Source: Listeria costaricensis (GTDB lineage: Bacteria; Bacillota; Bacilli; Lactobacillales; Listeriaceae). Taken from it: 64,000 nucleotides of DNA. The translations under genes and the position numbers were made by a program. Shown in pieces: positions 8,501-16,849 of this stretch (its first letter is position 1; every line of letters begins with the position of its first letter). The notes beneath the pieces are model-generated. The model worked only from the letters and a program-made list of their open reading frames with translations. It searched no databases and had not been told where the DNA came from. The DNA lies in the NCBI RefSeq assembly GCF_900183385.1, contig NZ_FXUT01000013.1, positions 1 to 64,000 on the forward strand. Reading direction: 5' to 3'.

Positions 8501-11500
8501 GAGGTTCTTCCTCCGCTTCTTTTTCCCGATGCCAAACGAACAGGTTTAGGACAACAAGAAGGACGACTGCGCCAATCAGTGCATAGACGATAATCGAGAA
8601 GTCCTGCTCAGCGCCTAGGACACTCACAAGCAGCTGCTCAATATATTGCAGTGGTGAGAAGGTTTTTAATGTCCCGAAAATCGATTCGTTGTCGATCGTG
8701 AGTCCGACGGCATCTGTTAGGAAAAGATACATGCTGACAATCGTCAAGATGATAAACATCCCGCCCATGTTGAGCTGACGAAGTAAATATGTAAATAATC
8801 CCACAAGGAAAAACATAATTATTAGAATGATGCCAATCCATAAAATGACACCAATTTGTCCGATACTGAACAATTTTGCAGTAATGACACCTATCAGGAG
8901 TCCTTCGATCAAAGCAATCCCGAATGTCATAAAGGTGATCGGCAGGTTTTTCGATGCCAGTGACATTTCCTCTGCAAAGGCATCCGTTTGCCGTCGTTTT
9001 TTCTCTTGATGTGCGATCACATAGCTTGTAAATAGGGCGACGACGGTACAAATCAGCACCATAAAGTAAGGGGTCGATTTATCGGTTGCCACAATCGTTC
9101 CGGCGTTGACCTTTTGAACGGGGCTGCTTAGGAAATCGTACAGCGTCTCATTCTGGCGGTCCCCCACGCGGCTGTTGTCCATGACTTGTGAGAAATTGTC
9201 TTCAAACGTGCCGTCATCTTTGAGTTTCTTAGCCAGATCAGTGGATAGATTGGAGGCTTCACTCACCAGATCCTGACCGCTTTTTTCAATATCTTGCGCC
9301 TCCTGGTCGATCGCATCAAAGGTTTCATAGACACCTTCTGCCGAGTCCAAATTGCTGGCCGATTCTTCTGCAAGCGACTGACTTGTCATCAGCAGGTCTC
9401 CGAACGAGCTGTCGAGATCCATGGCAAGCGTCTGCTCATCCTGCGCATTTTGAACTACCACGTCGTCTTCCTCGATCAAGTCTAGGCTGCTGTCCCGCCA
9501 CGCTTCCAGTTCGGCGAGCAGTGCCGCCAGATTTTCATTCTGACTGGCCGCTTCCGCTGTAGCATCCGTCAATCGCCGCGTCACATCAAGCGAGCGCTGG
9601 TCGGCTTCCCGCATGGTCATTTGGTAAGCCTGAATCCGGTCTTGGAAATCACTTAGTTTCCGAGAGTATTCATCTGTAATGTCCTGCGAGGTCAAGCTGA
9701 CGATGGAATCGAGGACGTCTTTGTTGTTAAGAATGCCGTAATAGGAATCCGCTGTTGCCGCTTGGTCAAGATTGTATGGCATTGGTTCATTACTGCTTGC
9801 AACTATACCGTAATAAAGCTGATACAGCGCCGCCAACTCCTCATACCCCTTGAAAGTGTCCATGTAGGCTTCCCCGTAGGCCGCTTCATTTGAAAGGTAA
9901 TTCGGCTGGGTGACGGAGACGGCTACTGGTTCCAGGCCGTTCGTGAGCGTTTGAAAAGTATAGATGCCTGTTACTGTTGACTGTTTAGTCGTGGATTCAG
10001 CAGGCTTCTCTTCATCCGCTGTTTGTTCTTCTGAGTTACTTTCCACACTATTTTCTGTTGCATCACTTGCCGCCTGTACGTCTTTTGAATCATCCGTGCC
10101 TTCTTCTCCCGCTGTATCAGCTGTATCATCGGTTGCATCATCATCTGTAGACGGGACTGGTTGACTTCCATTTGCTACATAGGCATCCACTTTTTCTGTC
10201 TGCTGGTAGTAAACGCCCCAGTCAATCGAGCCGAACAGCGGAATCGTGTCAACGTCGCCGTTCAAAAGGACGTTCGCACGTACTTGAAAATTACAAGGTT
10301 CTTTCGTATAAGATGCCGGAATCGTTATCTTCATGCCGCCGTCATAGGGCTGAATATTCACTCCCACCGGCGTATTATAGCTACTCGAGCCCGCATAGGG
10401 TTGTCTATACACATTGATATCCGCATCTTGCAAGCTGAATCGGCTATCCAGCGTGATATAGACGGTCGTGTCATTTTCACTTGCCGGCACTGTAAATGGA
10501 TCACTGGTAAGAGTTGTCGCTTCTTTTTTCAGCTTATCCGTGGTTTCAGCCATCAATTGGTTGATTGGCAAGCTAGGGTCATCTGCTGAAATTTGCTGCT
10601 CTCGATTTGGAAAAGCATAGCCCTCTGGAAAGTACTCCGCTTCCTGACTAACAAAATCCTGCGATAAATTTGTGACATTTTCATATGTGTGAAGGGTTTC
10701 TGCGCTTAGGCCCCAATTTTCGAGCACGCCGGAGTCAAAATCAGGCAACGTTTGAATCGTATCCGCGATCGTCTGCTTGAAGCGATCATTAATTCCCGTA
10801 TCCAATTCATTCAGCGTAAACTGTGCTGGATTATCCGCATCACCCTGCAAAATTCGTTTCAAATCTGCCGCTACAGCTTGTTCCAGCTCACTATCAAGTA
10901 CGGTTTGCAGTTCCTCGTCCACACCTGTCACACGGCTGTTGATGTCCGCAATATAATTCTGCAAGCCCTGCGTTTGTGTTAGTAGTGAATTTTCTCCCTC
11001 GATTGCCTGGAATTCACTTGAAAACAGCTGGTTCGCCTGTTCCAAGGCCTGCGTTTCTGACATGACCGTGTCTGCCGATAGATCTGCACTGAACTTGGTC
11101 AAATTGTCGCTCAGTGATTCTCCAAATGGCGCGTGTTCATCCTGCATGGCAAGCAGTTCTTCCAATGACTTGTCGTAAGTTTCACTCTGTTTGCCCGACT
11201 CCTGCAGGGATTTTTCATAATCATTCAGCATGTCCTGAAATGACTTGAAGCTTTCCTTTGATGTGCCAGTATAGTCCTGCACCGTTTGGAATTGGTCTGT
11301 ATAGTTGGAAAGCGGCGAATTGACCGTCTCGTCGAACCGGTCCGTATATGCCTCTTCCTTCTCGACCAGCTGACCGATATTGTCCTGCGCTTCCTGCAAA
11401 TTCGTTAAAATACTGGCAAAATAAACGTCGATTACGCGCTTATTCATATCTTCCAGTACCTGTCCTGCCGTTTTTTCGGCTTCTGCTTTCAGTTCGTCAT

Positions 11501-11921
11501 TGCCGACATCATTGACCTTGTAGCTCACGGTAATTTTCTCCGGATTGTCTGATGTCAGCGAAAGTGCTTTTTCTGAGAAATCGCTTGGTATAATGATTTC
11601 CATATTGTAAATGTCGCGTTTCAGGCCGCTTTCTGCCACGCCTCGACTGACGACAAACCATTCATTTTCATTGTCCTTTTCGATACTTTTAACAAATTCT
11701 GCACCAAAGTTGATTGTCTCCCCCTGGTACGTCGCTCCCTGATCTTCATTGACCAGTGCAATCGTCATTTTATGTGTCTCTGTCTGTGTTCCCGCTATTT
11801 GTGTATCCGCTTCCTCTTTCTTCTCCGTGACCTTCTGATTGAACGCCAAATAAGTCACGCCAATCGATAAGCCAATCGCCAGGAGGACAAAAAGCAAAAT
11901 ACTCCACTTTATTCTTTTCAT
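8490..11921 (-). CDS. esaA: EsaA/YueB, polytopic T7SS core protein
   Basis: A 1143-residue protein of the EsaA/YueB (phage infection protein) family. A first membrane helix at about 8-28 is followed by a very long extracellular part with extended coiled coils, and about five membrane helices lie at about 955-1135. YueB is the receptor for phage SPP1 in B. subtilis; EsaA forms a cell-surface stalk of the T7 machine. A low-complexity acidic Asp/Thr/Glu/Ser segment lies at about residues 590-650. It is separated from esxA by a hairpin terminator at 11978-12010, so it probably receives read-through from the esxA promoter. Confidence 0.95.
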   Translation of the reverse strand: MKRIKWSILLFVLLAIGLSIGVTYLAFNQKVTEKKEEADTQIAGTQTETHKMTIALVNEDQGATYQGETINFGAEFVKSIEKDNENEWFVVSRGVAESGLKRDIYNMEIIIPSDFSEKALSLTSDNPEKITVSYKVNDVGNDELKAEAEKTAGQVLEDMNKRVIDVYFASILTNLQEAQDNIGQLVEKEEAYTDRFDETVNSPLSNYTDQFQTVQDYTGTSKESFKSFQDMLNDYEKSLQESGKQSETYDKSLEELLAMQDEHAPFGESLSDNLTKFSADLSADTVMSETQALEQANQLFSSEFQAIEGENSLLTQTQGLQNYIADINSRVTGVDEELQTVLDSELEQAVAADLKRILQGDADNPAQFTLNELDTGINDRFKQTIADTIQTLPDFDSGVLENWGLSAETLHTYENVTNLSQDFVSQEAEYFPEGYAFPNREQQISADDPSLPINQLMAETTDKLKKEATTLTSDPFTVPASENDTTVYITLDSRFSLQDADINVYRQPYAGSSSYNTPVGVNIQPYDGGMKITIPASYTKEPCNFQVRANVLLNGDVDTIPLFGSIDWGVYYQQTEKVDAYVANGSQPVPSTDDDATDDTADTAGEEGTDDSKDVQAASDATENSVESNSEEQTADEEKPAESTTKQSTVTGIYTFQTLTNGLEPVAVSVTQPNYLSNEAAYGEAYMDTFKGYEELAALYQLYYGIVASSNEPMPYNLDQAATADSYYGILNNKDVLDSIVSLTSQDITDEYSRKLSDFQDRIQAYQMTMREADQRSLDVTRRLTDATAEAASQNENLAALLAELEAWRDSSLDLIEEDDVVVQNAQDEQTLAMDLDSSFGDLLMTSQSLAEESASNLDSAEGVYETFDAIDQEAQDIEKSGQDLVSEASNLSTDLAKKLKDDGTFEDNFSQVMDNSRVGDRQNETLYDFLSSPVQKVNAGTIVATDKSTPYFMVLICTVVALFTSYVIAHQEKKRRQTDAFAEEMSLASKNLPITFMTFGIALIEGLLIGVITAKLFSIGQIGVILWIGIILIIMFFLVGLFTYLLRQLNMGGMFIILTIVSMYLFLTDAVGLTIDNESIFGTLKTFSPLQYIEQLLVSVLGAEQDFSIIVYALIGAVVLLVVLNLFVWHREKEAEEEPHEA

Positions 11922-11977
11922 TATGTATAATCACTCCCGCTGTTTTGGTTCGTATGTTACAATTGTGTTTTTTTCAG

Positions 11978-12010
11978 AAAAAGCCATGCAGAAATAGACT
12001 GCATGGCTTT
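11978..12010 (-). terminator. Hairpin between esxA and esaA
   Basis: A perfect 12-bp inverted repeat (arms 11980-11991 and 11999-12010, stem AAAGCCATGCAG, 7-nt loop) begins 8 bp after the esxA stop. In the minus-strand transcript it is followed by a short run of five T, then C and T. It is probably a partial terminator that lowers esaA-essC expression relative to abundant EsxA. Confidence 0.75.
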
Positions 12011-12018
12011 CGCATGAA

Positions 12019-12315
12019 TCATTGGAAACCAAAGTTTTGAGAAAGCTCTTGGTCATGTTGTTCCACTGCATCAGCTGTTTTATTAAGCTGGTCATTGATT
12101 TGGTTCATAAGTTCCGCAAATTCTGTTACTTTCGGTTTTAATTGATTAAATTGCTCGTCAAAAGCACCGAATGCTTTACCTTCCCATTGACTACGAAGAG
12201 TTTCTTGCAAATTCGTTAGTCTTTGAAGAACATCTTCAATTGTTTGTGCACTTGCTCCGTATTCTCTTGCGTCGTTGCGTAACTCATCAGGGGTCATTCT
12301 AATTTGTCCTGACAT
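12019..12315 (-). CDS. esxA: EsxA, WXG100 secreted protein
   Basis: EsxA is the archetypal T7 substrate, exported as a helical-hairpin dimer. It has 98 residues with the W-E-G turn at 44-46, flanked by two long amphipathic helices, and no signal peptide. The ATG at 12315 follows AAGGAGATG. It is the first gene of the locus, has its own extended -10 promoter upstream, and is followed by a hairpin, so it is likely the most highly transcribed gene of the set. The N-terminus (MSGQIRMTPDELR) is typical of Listeria and Bacillus EsxA. Confidence 0.97.
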   Translation of the reverse strand: MSGQIRMTPDELRNDAREYGASAQTIEDVLQRLTNLQETLRSQWEGKAFGAFDEQFNQLKPKVTEFAELMNQINDQLNKTADAVEQHDQELSQNFGFQ

Positions 12316-12351
12316 TGCGCTTCATCTCCTTTTTCTGTCTGAAATTTTTGG

Positions 12352-12381
12352 TGTGATTTCCATCACAATAGTAGTATACCA
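12352..12381 (-). promoter_or_regulatory. esxA promoter with a 16-bp palindrome at +1
   Basis: On the minus strand an extended -10 (TGG TATACT, 12373-12381) is followed within 6 bp by the perfect palindrome TGTGATTTCCATCACA (12352-12367). It has the TGTGA-N6-TCACA form recognised by Crp/Fnr-type regulators. Lying over the expected transcription start, it would act as a repressor site. No good -35 is seen at 17 bp, which is common with extended -10 promoters. Confidence 0.6.
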
Positions 12382-12513
12382 TGTGCATAATCATATGTTT
12401 GTGACAATAATCCGAACAATATTTCCACCAAAGTTATAAATTTAGCTTCAAAAGAAATAAGAAATTTAACAGTGATAAAATAATTGTCTGATTTTTCAAT
12501 TCTTATTCATTTC

Positions 12514-12541
12514 TGGTCAGTTAGGAAAAAAAGTGTATAAT
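12514..12541 (+). promoter_or_regulatory. rpiB promoter
   Basis: A TATAAT -10 lies at 12536-12541 with a weak -35 (TGGTCA, 12514-12519) 16 bp upstream. It ends 34 bp before the preferred rpiB ATG at 12576 and overlaps the earlier in-frame ATG at 12540, which argues against that codon as the start. Confidence 0.6.
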
Positions 12542-12575
12542 GACAGTAGAGAAAATGATGGCAGGAGGAAATCGC

Positions 12576-13031
12576 ATGACCGTAAAAACTGTTGCACTTG
12601 CTTCCGATCATGGAGGTATTGAATTGCGTAAAATGATTGCTGGCTATTTGGAAGATCAGGGAATCGACTATCAGGAGTTTGGCCCGAAAACGGCAGAATC
12701 CGTCGACTATCCCAATCTAGCTTTTACTGTTTCGGAAAAAGTGGCTTCTGGTGAAGTTGAACGCGGCATTCTGATCTGCGGGACTGGGATTGGCATGAGC
12801 ATTGCGGCCAATAAGGTCAAGGGGATTCGTTGTGCACTTGTGGGCGATACTTTTAGCGCTCATGCAACGCGCGAACATAATGACACGAATGTGCTGGCAC
12901 TTGGCGCGCGGGTGATTGGGCCTGGTTTGGCGCTCGACATTGTGGATATTTGGCTGAATACGGATTACGAAGGTGGCCGCCATGCGAATCGACTGGGGCA
13001 GATCACCGATTATGAAGACCAGCATTGCTAA
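12576..13031 (+). CDS. rpiB: Ribose-5-phosphate isomerase B
   Basis: RpiB interconverts ribose 5-phosphate and ribulose 5-phosphate in the pentose phosphate pathway; related LacAB/RpiB proteins act on other sugar phosphates. The 151 residues contain the N-terminal S-D-H-G-G motif, an active-site Cys in the segment ICGTGIGMSIAANK, and the His-Arg-rich segment THEHND-like (REHNDTN). The ATG at 12576 is chosen because AGGAGG precedes it at good spacing. By memory the L. monocytogenes gene lmo2674 has the same neighbours on one side, anchoring this end of the window to that backbone. Confidence 0.93.
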   Translation: MTVKTVALASDHGGIELRKMIAGYLEDQGIDYQEFGPKTAESVDYPNLAFTVSEKVASGEVERGILICGTGIGMSIAANKVKGIRCALVGDTFSAHATREHNDTNVLALGARVIGPGLALDIVDIWLNTDYEGGRHANRLGQITDYEDQHC

Positions 13032-13035
13032 TAAA

Positions 13036-13112
13036 AAAGCCTGCCGACTGACTGATGCGGCAAGCTTCAAACTGCAAACTCGGCACAAGCTGTCGGGTCT
13101 GCAGTTTTTTTA
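13036..13112. terminator. Bidirectional terminator between rpiB and the hydrolase
   Basis: An imperfect long stem (AAACTGCA... / ...TGCAGTTT, about 13071-13109) with T7 on the plus side lies between two convergent genes. On the other side a GCC-rich stem (13037-13064) and an A-run serve the minus strand. Confidence 0.7.
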
Positions 13113-13114
13113 TT

Positions 13115-13930
13115 TTAGTTCAGATAGCTGAAACGATTCAGCCAATCGGTCACAAGTTCCTTGAATACTTTTTCTTCCTCAATCTGCAAATTATGGCCGG
13201 CACCGTCTAGAATGGCAAAACTGGCGCGCGGGTAATGCTCGATCAGTGCCAGTCCGTCTTGATAGCCGACAGTCGAATCTTGACGACCAAACAAGAAGAG
13301 ACTTGGATGGGCAAATTGCAACTGCTCGTCTGGATTGAAGCTGAGCGCATAACGCTGTTCATACAGGCGCAGATGGTCATGGTCTGCTGTGATGAGCCCG
13401 GGCAGGACTTCTGAAATCAACCGGCGCCAGTTTTTGGCAGTCAAAACGACCCCATTTTCGATAAATTCAGCTTGTTCATCGGCACTTAGGCTCGCCATCA
13501 GCTGCTCATCCTGATAGATGATCTGCGGTTTGGGCAGCGTGCGTTTTCCCTGTTCTGGATGGATCACGGGGCAAATTTGCAGCAATCCTTTTACACGTGT
13601 CGTCATTTGGGAAAGAATGCCGCGTGCCAGGTAGCCGCCATAAGATTCGCCAGCAAGCAGAAAATCCTGCTCCGGCAAATTTTTATGAATAAAAGCAAGC
13701 AATAATTTCAGCATGTCATCCGCTGAACGAACCGCTTCGTAATTTTCCGTTTTCCCCATTCCCGGCAAGTCAATATAGATGCGCTCGAATGGGCTATTTT
13801 CATCAAAAATTGGCTCCATACAGCCTTTCATCAGCTCCGAGTCTGGTCCAAAGCCGTGAAGCATAATGATCGGCATCCCCGTACCGATTCGGTCATAGTA
13901 GAGATTTACGCCATTTATTTGGTCATACAT
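13115..13930 (-). CDS. Alpha/beta hydrolase (esterase/lipase-like)
   Basis: A 271-residue cytosolic alpha/beta-hydrolase-fold protein. It has the oxyanion-loop motif HGFGPD (about 25-30), the nucleophile elbow G-E-S-Y-G-G (about 92-97, Ser nucleophile), an Asp region near FGRQDS (about 214-219) and the catalytic His in GAGHN (about 244-248). No signal peptide is seen. The substrate is not predictable. From memory a carboxylesterase-like gene (lmo2677) lies at this place before kdpE in L. monocytogenes. It reads towards rpiB and shares its terminator. Confidence 0.85.
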   Translation of the reverse strand: MYDQINGVNLYYDRIGTGMPIIMLHGFGPDSELMKGCMEPIFDENSPFERIYIDLPGMGKTENYEAVRSADDMLKLLLAFIHKNLPEQDFLLAGESYGGYLARGILSQMTTRVKGLLQICPVIHPEQGKRTLPKPQIIYQDEQLMASLSADEQAEFIENGVVLTAKNWRRLISEVLPGLITADHDHLRLYEQRYALSFNPDEQLQFAHPSLFLFGRQDSTVGYQDGLALIEHYPRASFAILDGAGHNLQIEEEKVFKELVTDWLNRFSYLN

Positions 13931-14061
13931 GTCTTCTCACAACCTTCCATCTGTTTCTTTCATTTTATCATATATTGCTACCAGCACAGTTTTTTATTCA
14001 CCCACAACTTTTATTGGCGTGTATTCGTGCGCCGTTCATATATTTTCCAAAAGCTCTACCT

Positions 14062-14115
14062 CTAACAAAAAAACACCTTCCCCACAGCCAGTCTAAAAGC
14101 TGTAAAAAAGATGTT
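14062..14115 (-). terminator. Terminator of the LPxTG gene
   Basis: A 17-bp stem with several G-U pairs (arms 14072-14088 and 14099-14115, 10-nt loop) is followed by seven T on the minus strand, 12 bp after the stop codon. Confidence 0.75.
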
Positions 14116-14126
14116 TTATTGACGCT

Positions 14127-15788
14127 TTATTTTTTCAACCGATATAGGAAGAGGCATCCTAATCCAAGTAGCACGAGTGGCCAAGTGGAGCTGTCTCCGG
14201 TTTGTGGCAAAGCGGCCTGATTCGCTTGTCCGCCAGTGGCCGAATTCCCTGTGTGACTGCCGGAAGTTGCCGACATCCCCTCTACCGTCACATAAACGGT
14301 TGTCTTGGCTGAGCCATTTTGGTAGGTGACGGGATAGCGGCCAGCCTTCGTCGTATCAACTTGGTCGGTTACTTGTATGTTTTCAAATGGTACGGGCTTT
14401 CCGTCACGGTCTGTTGCCTCAATCAGATTGTCTGCCGGGTTCCATATACCACCTATCGACACGGTGGAATCATGGGCCTCGATGCTTGTTAGATCAGGCT
14501 TTACAGTAACATTTATAGTGGTTGTGGCTGTTCCGTATTGGTAAGTGATTGGATACGTGCCGGCTTTCGTCGTATCAACGGTGCCTTTCACACTCACCTG
14601 ACTGAAATCGACCGGATTGCCGGCTTTGTCTGTCGCACTATCAAAGTTATCAGCTGGCTCCCACTTGTCCCCAGTATAAAGGGTGGAATCATGGGCTACC
14701 ACTGCCGTTAAGTCCTGCTCAGGGGCAAAGTGTATCTGTAATTGTAAATCTCTGTTGAATGAATAAATATCCTGCTCCGTGACTCCCTCTGAAACGGCTG
14801 AAAGATTTTGAGTAGCCCCATAGCTGTAACCATGTGCAAAGAAAGTAGTCGAGCTGGTGCCTTCCAGATTCGCAATATCTTCATAGTTTACTTGGTTGAC
14901 AAGCTGGAAAGTCAATGCTTCATTTGCCACATCTACATTTCCCTTGTACAGCAATCTTTGATCACCAACATCCACATAAAAATAACGACCGACTTCTACT
15001 GGCAATGGCACTTGATCGACGGTCTCTCCGCTGTGCTGTGCCCAGAAGTCCTCATTTTCTCCGGGATAGGCTTCATAAGTGAAATAATGGACGGGCGTAT
15101 AAAAGGAGGAAATCGGAATACTAAAGTTTTGATAATTATCTGCTGTCAGCTCTTCTGTAAGCATCATAGGCGTACTATTTACTACAAAAAGATGAAGTGC
15201 TGACATATTCGTAAATACATCGGCAAAAATGGAATCGATATTGATGAGTTGCGTGTTGGCAAATATGTAGACCACTCGATTTCCTATATATAAAGCTGAA
15301 AAATCAGGATGGAAATCTTCTGTTAGATCTCCTTCAAAATGAATCTGAAAAAAGTTCTTTTGATTCGTATACTCGATACCTTTGAGAGTCTGAACGCGGG
15401 CATCAATGTACAGAGAATCGACCGTTGATAGTCCGATTTTCGTAATTTGATCCGGCGAATCCACACCAAGGGCTGTCATTGCAGCTGCCTGCATATAAGG
15501 GTCGGGCATCCAGTCATTGATATTTTCAATGCCCGCTTCGCTGTCGTCTGGCTGCTCCTCTGGCTGCTCCTCTGGTTCAGATGGTGTCGTTTCTTGCACT
15601 GGGGCCGCTTGACTCATTTCATCAGTAGCAAGGTTTGGTTGTGCGGTTTCAGAAATGGTCGGCTGTTCGGCTGTAGTTTCAGAATTCGTACTTTCTGCGG
15701 CAGCATCCGGCTGTTCGTCTGCAAACACATAAACATTTAAAGGTATGAAACATAACAAAATAATTGATACATATATGATTTTTTTCAT
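14127..15788 (-). CDS. LPxTG surface protein, internalin-like N-cap plus Ig-like domains
   Basis: A 553-residue sortase-anchored wall protein. It has a signal peptide at about 1-24, an acidic Glu/Pro/Thr-rich linker (about 25-90), and an internalin-type cap (INDWMPDPYMQAAAMTALG, about 92-110). Two tandem Ig-like (DUF5011/Big-type) repeats of about 70 residues follow at about 360-500. Each begins with ...AHDSTxxxGxxWxPADN and ends in GxYPVTYQ-like strands. The anchor is LPQTGDSS, then a hydrophobic helix and RLKK. Canonical LRRs after the cap are hard to see, so this may be an internalin relative with degenerate repeats. The ATG at 15788 follows AGAGGG; a TTG precedes it directly. It is monocistronic with its own terminator. 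Confidence 0.88.
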   Translation of the reverse strand: MKKIIYVSIILLCFIPLNVYVFADEQPDAAAESTNSETTAEQPTISETAQPNLATDEMSQAAPVQETTPSEPEEQPEEQPDDSEAGIENINDWMPDPYMQAAAMTALGVDSPDQITKIGLSTVDSLYIDARVQTLKGIEYTNQKNFFQIHFEGDLTEDFHPDFSALYIGNRVVYIFANTQLINIDSIFADVFTNMSALHLFVVNSTPMMLTEELTADNYQNFSIPISSFYTPVHYFTYEAYPGENEDFWAQHSGETVDQVPLPVEVGRYFYVDVGDQRLLYKGNVDVANEALTFQLVNQVNYEDIANLEGTSSTTFFAHGYSYGATQNLSAVSEGVTEQDIYSFNRDLQLQIHFAPEQDLTAVVAHDSTLYTGDKWEPADNFDSATDKAGNPVDFSQVSVKGTVDTTKAGTYPITYQYGTATTTINVTVKPDLTSIEAHDSTVSIGGIWNPADNLIEATDRDGKPVPFENIQVTDQVDTTKAGRYPVTYQNGSAKTTVYVTVEGMSATSGSHTGNSATGGQANQAALPQTGDSSTWPLVLLGLGCLFLYRLKK

Positions 15789-15911
15789 CAAATCCCTCTT
15801 TTCCCACTTTATTGTTCTAATTCACCCAAAATCGATTGAATAAACATATTGCATTTTTTGTATACATGGCTTATCATAAGAAATCCAATCTATCTCTTTG
15901 AGGTGAAAAAA

Positions 15912-16787
15912 TTGTTGACCCATCCATACCCTACCGCCATTCGTGCTTTTTCTCGTCAATATCATTATAACGATAGCACCTCGCCACTATTGACCTGCGA
16001 GGAAGCCGCCGCTAATCTGACCGATGCAGAAATAGCCGCTTTGTCGGCGCGCATTGAGGATGCACTGGCCTTTTTTGACCCTGATATGAATCAGCTGCTT
16101 ACTGATCCGGCCAAAAAGCGTCGTTATGTGTTAAATCGTTATTTCGTTCCTCAGACTGTCGCTTTTTCTTGCTATATCAAGGAGCAGATGAGGCTGGCGG
16201 TGCAACGTGGCACCTATCAGTTTGTATCAGTTGGGAGCGGCCTTGAATCCTTTGTGCCACTTCTTCCTGCTCACGATGAGGTTCGTTTTTTCGATTTAGA
16301 TAATCATAACATGCTGCTTCAAAAGTATACAACAAATACAGCAGCTATGCATACCCTTTCGATCGATTATTTTACGGATATATCAGAAGCACTCAGCCAG
16401 AACGGATTTCATTCAGATCGGCCGGCTTTTTTCCTTTTACCGGGGCACGCCATGTATATGGAGAAGCTCGACTTTCTGAAACTCTTGCAGCAGCTTGGTC
16501 AAGTGGCACATCCAGGCAGCTCGGTGGTGTTCGACTATGTGGATGAAGCTTCTTTTTTGATGGATGCCGATGAGACCATTCAAAAAATACTCTTTCTAAG
16601 CAAAAGCAATCGTGCGGAAATCGTTGCCGGCTACGATCCGCTCTTCATGGATTTTTTCCTGGAGAATACCGCTTTTATTTATGAAAATCTGTCCAGCGAG
16701 AATATCAACCAGCTTTATTTTGAAAATCAGTCCAGCGATTTAGCGACGCTGCCCTATTTCTACTTTGCACATGCGGCTTTAAAATAA
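15912..16787 (+). CDS. Class I SAM methyltransferase, LCM-like family
   Basis: A 291-residue protein of the leucine carboxyl methyltransferase / putative SAM-dependent methyltransferase family. A glycine motif (SVGSGLESF, about 102-110) stands for the usual G-x-G-L-D/E SAM loop, an acidic end of the next strand is FFDLDN (about 122-127), and FLLPGHAMY and VVFDYVDE segments follow. The TTG at 15912 is preferred, with GAGGTG 6-7 nt upstream; an earlier TTG at 15849 lacks a ribosome site. Bacterial members often methylate small metabolites or polyketide intermediates, but nothing nearby indicates a substrate. No terminator separates it from the following regulator gene. Confidence 0.8.
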   Translation: MLTHPYPTAIRAFSRQYHYNDSTSPLLTCEEAAANLTDAEIAALSARIEDALAFFDPDMNQLLTDPAKKRRYVLNRYFVPQTVAFSCYIKEQMRLAVQRGTYQFVSVGSGLESFVPLLPAHDEVRFFDLDNHNMLLQKYTTNTAAMHTLSIDYFTDISEALSQNGFHSDRPAFFLLPGHAMYMEKLDFLKLLQQLGQVAHPGSSVVFDYVDEASFLMDADETIQKILFLSKSNRAEIVAGYDPLFMDFFLENTAFIYENLSSENINQLYFENQSSDLATLPYFYFAHAALK

Positions 16788-16820
16788 AATTTCAATTTCC
16801 CGCTCGACTTATGCTACAAT
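16781..16820 (+). promoter_or_regulatory. Promoter and candidate operator of the RpiR-type gene
   Basis: A TACAAT -10 (16815-16820) lies 18 bp from a TTCAAT -35 (16791-16796). Overlapping the -35, the minus strand reads ATTGAAATTTTATTTT (16781-16796). This matches 14 of 16 positions of the operator-like repeat before murQ. Autoregulation by the encoded regulator is likely. Confidence 0.5.
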
Positions 16821-16849
16821 AAAAGAAAAAATGAAACGGAGCCGTGAAT

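Noticed and set aside
12540-12575. ATG at 12540 as the start of rpiB
   Set aside because: It overlaps the TATAAT -10 and has no ribosome site; the ATG at 12576 has AGGAGG.
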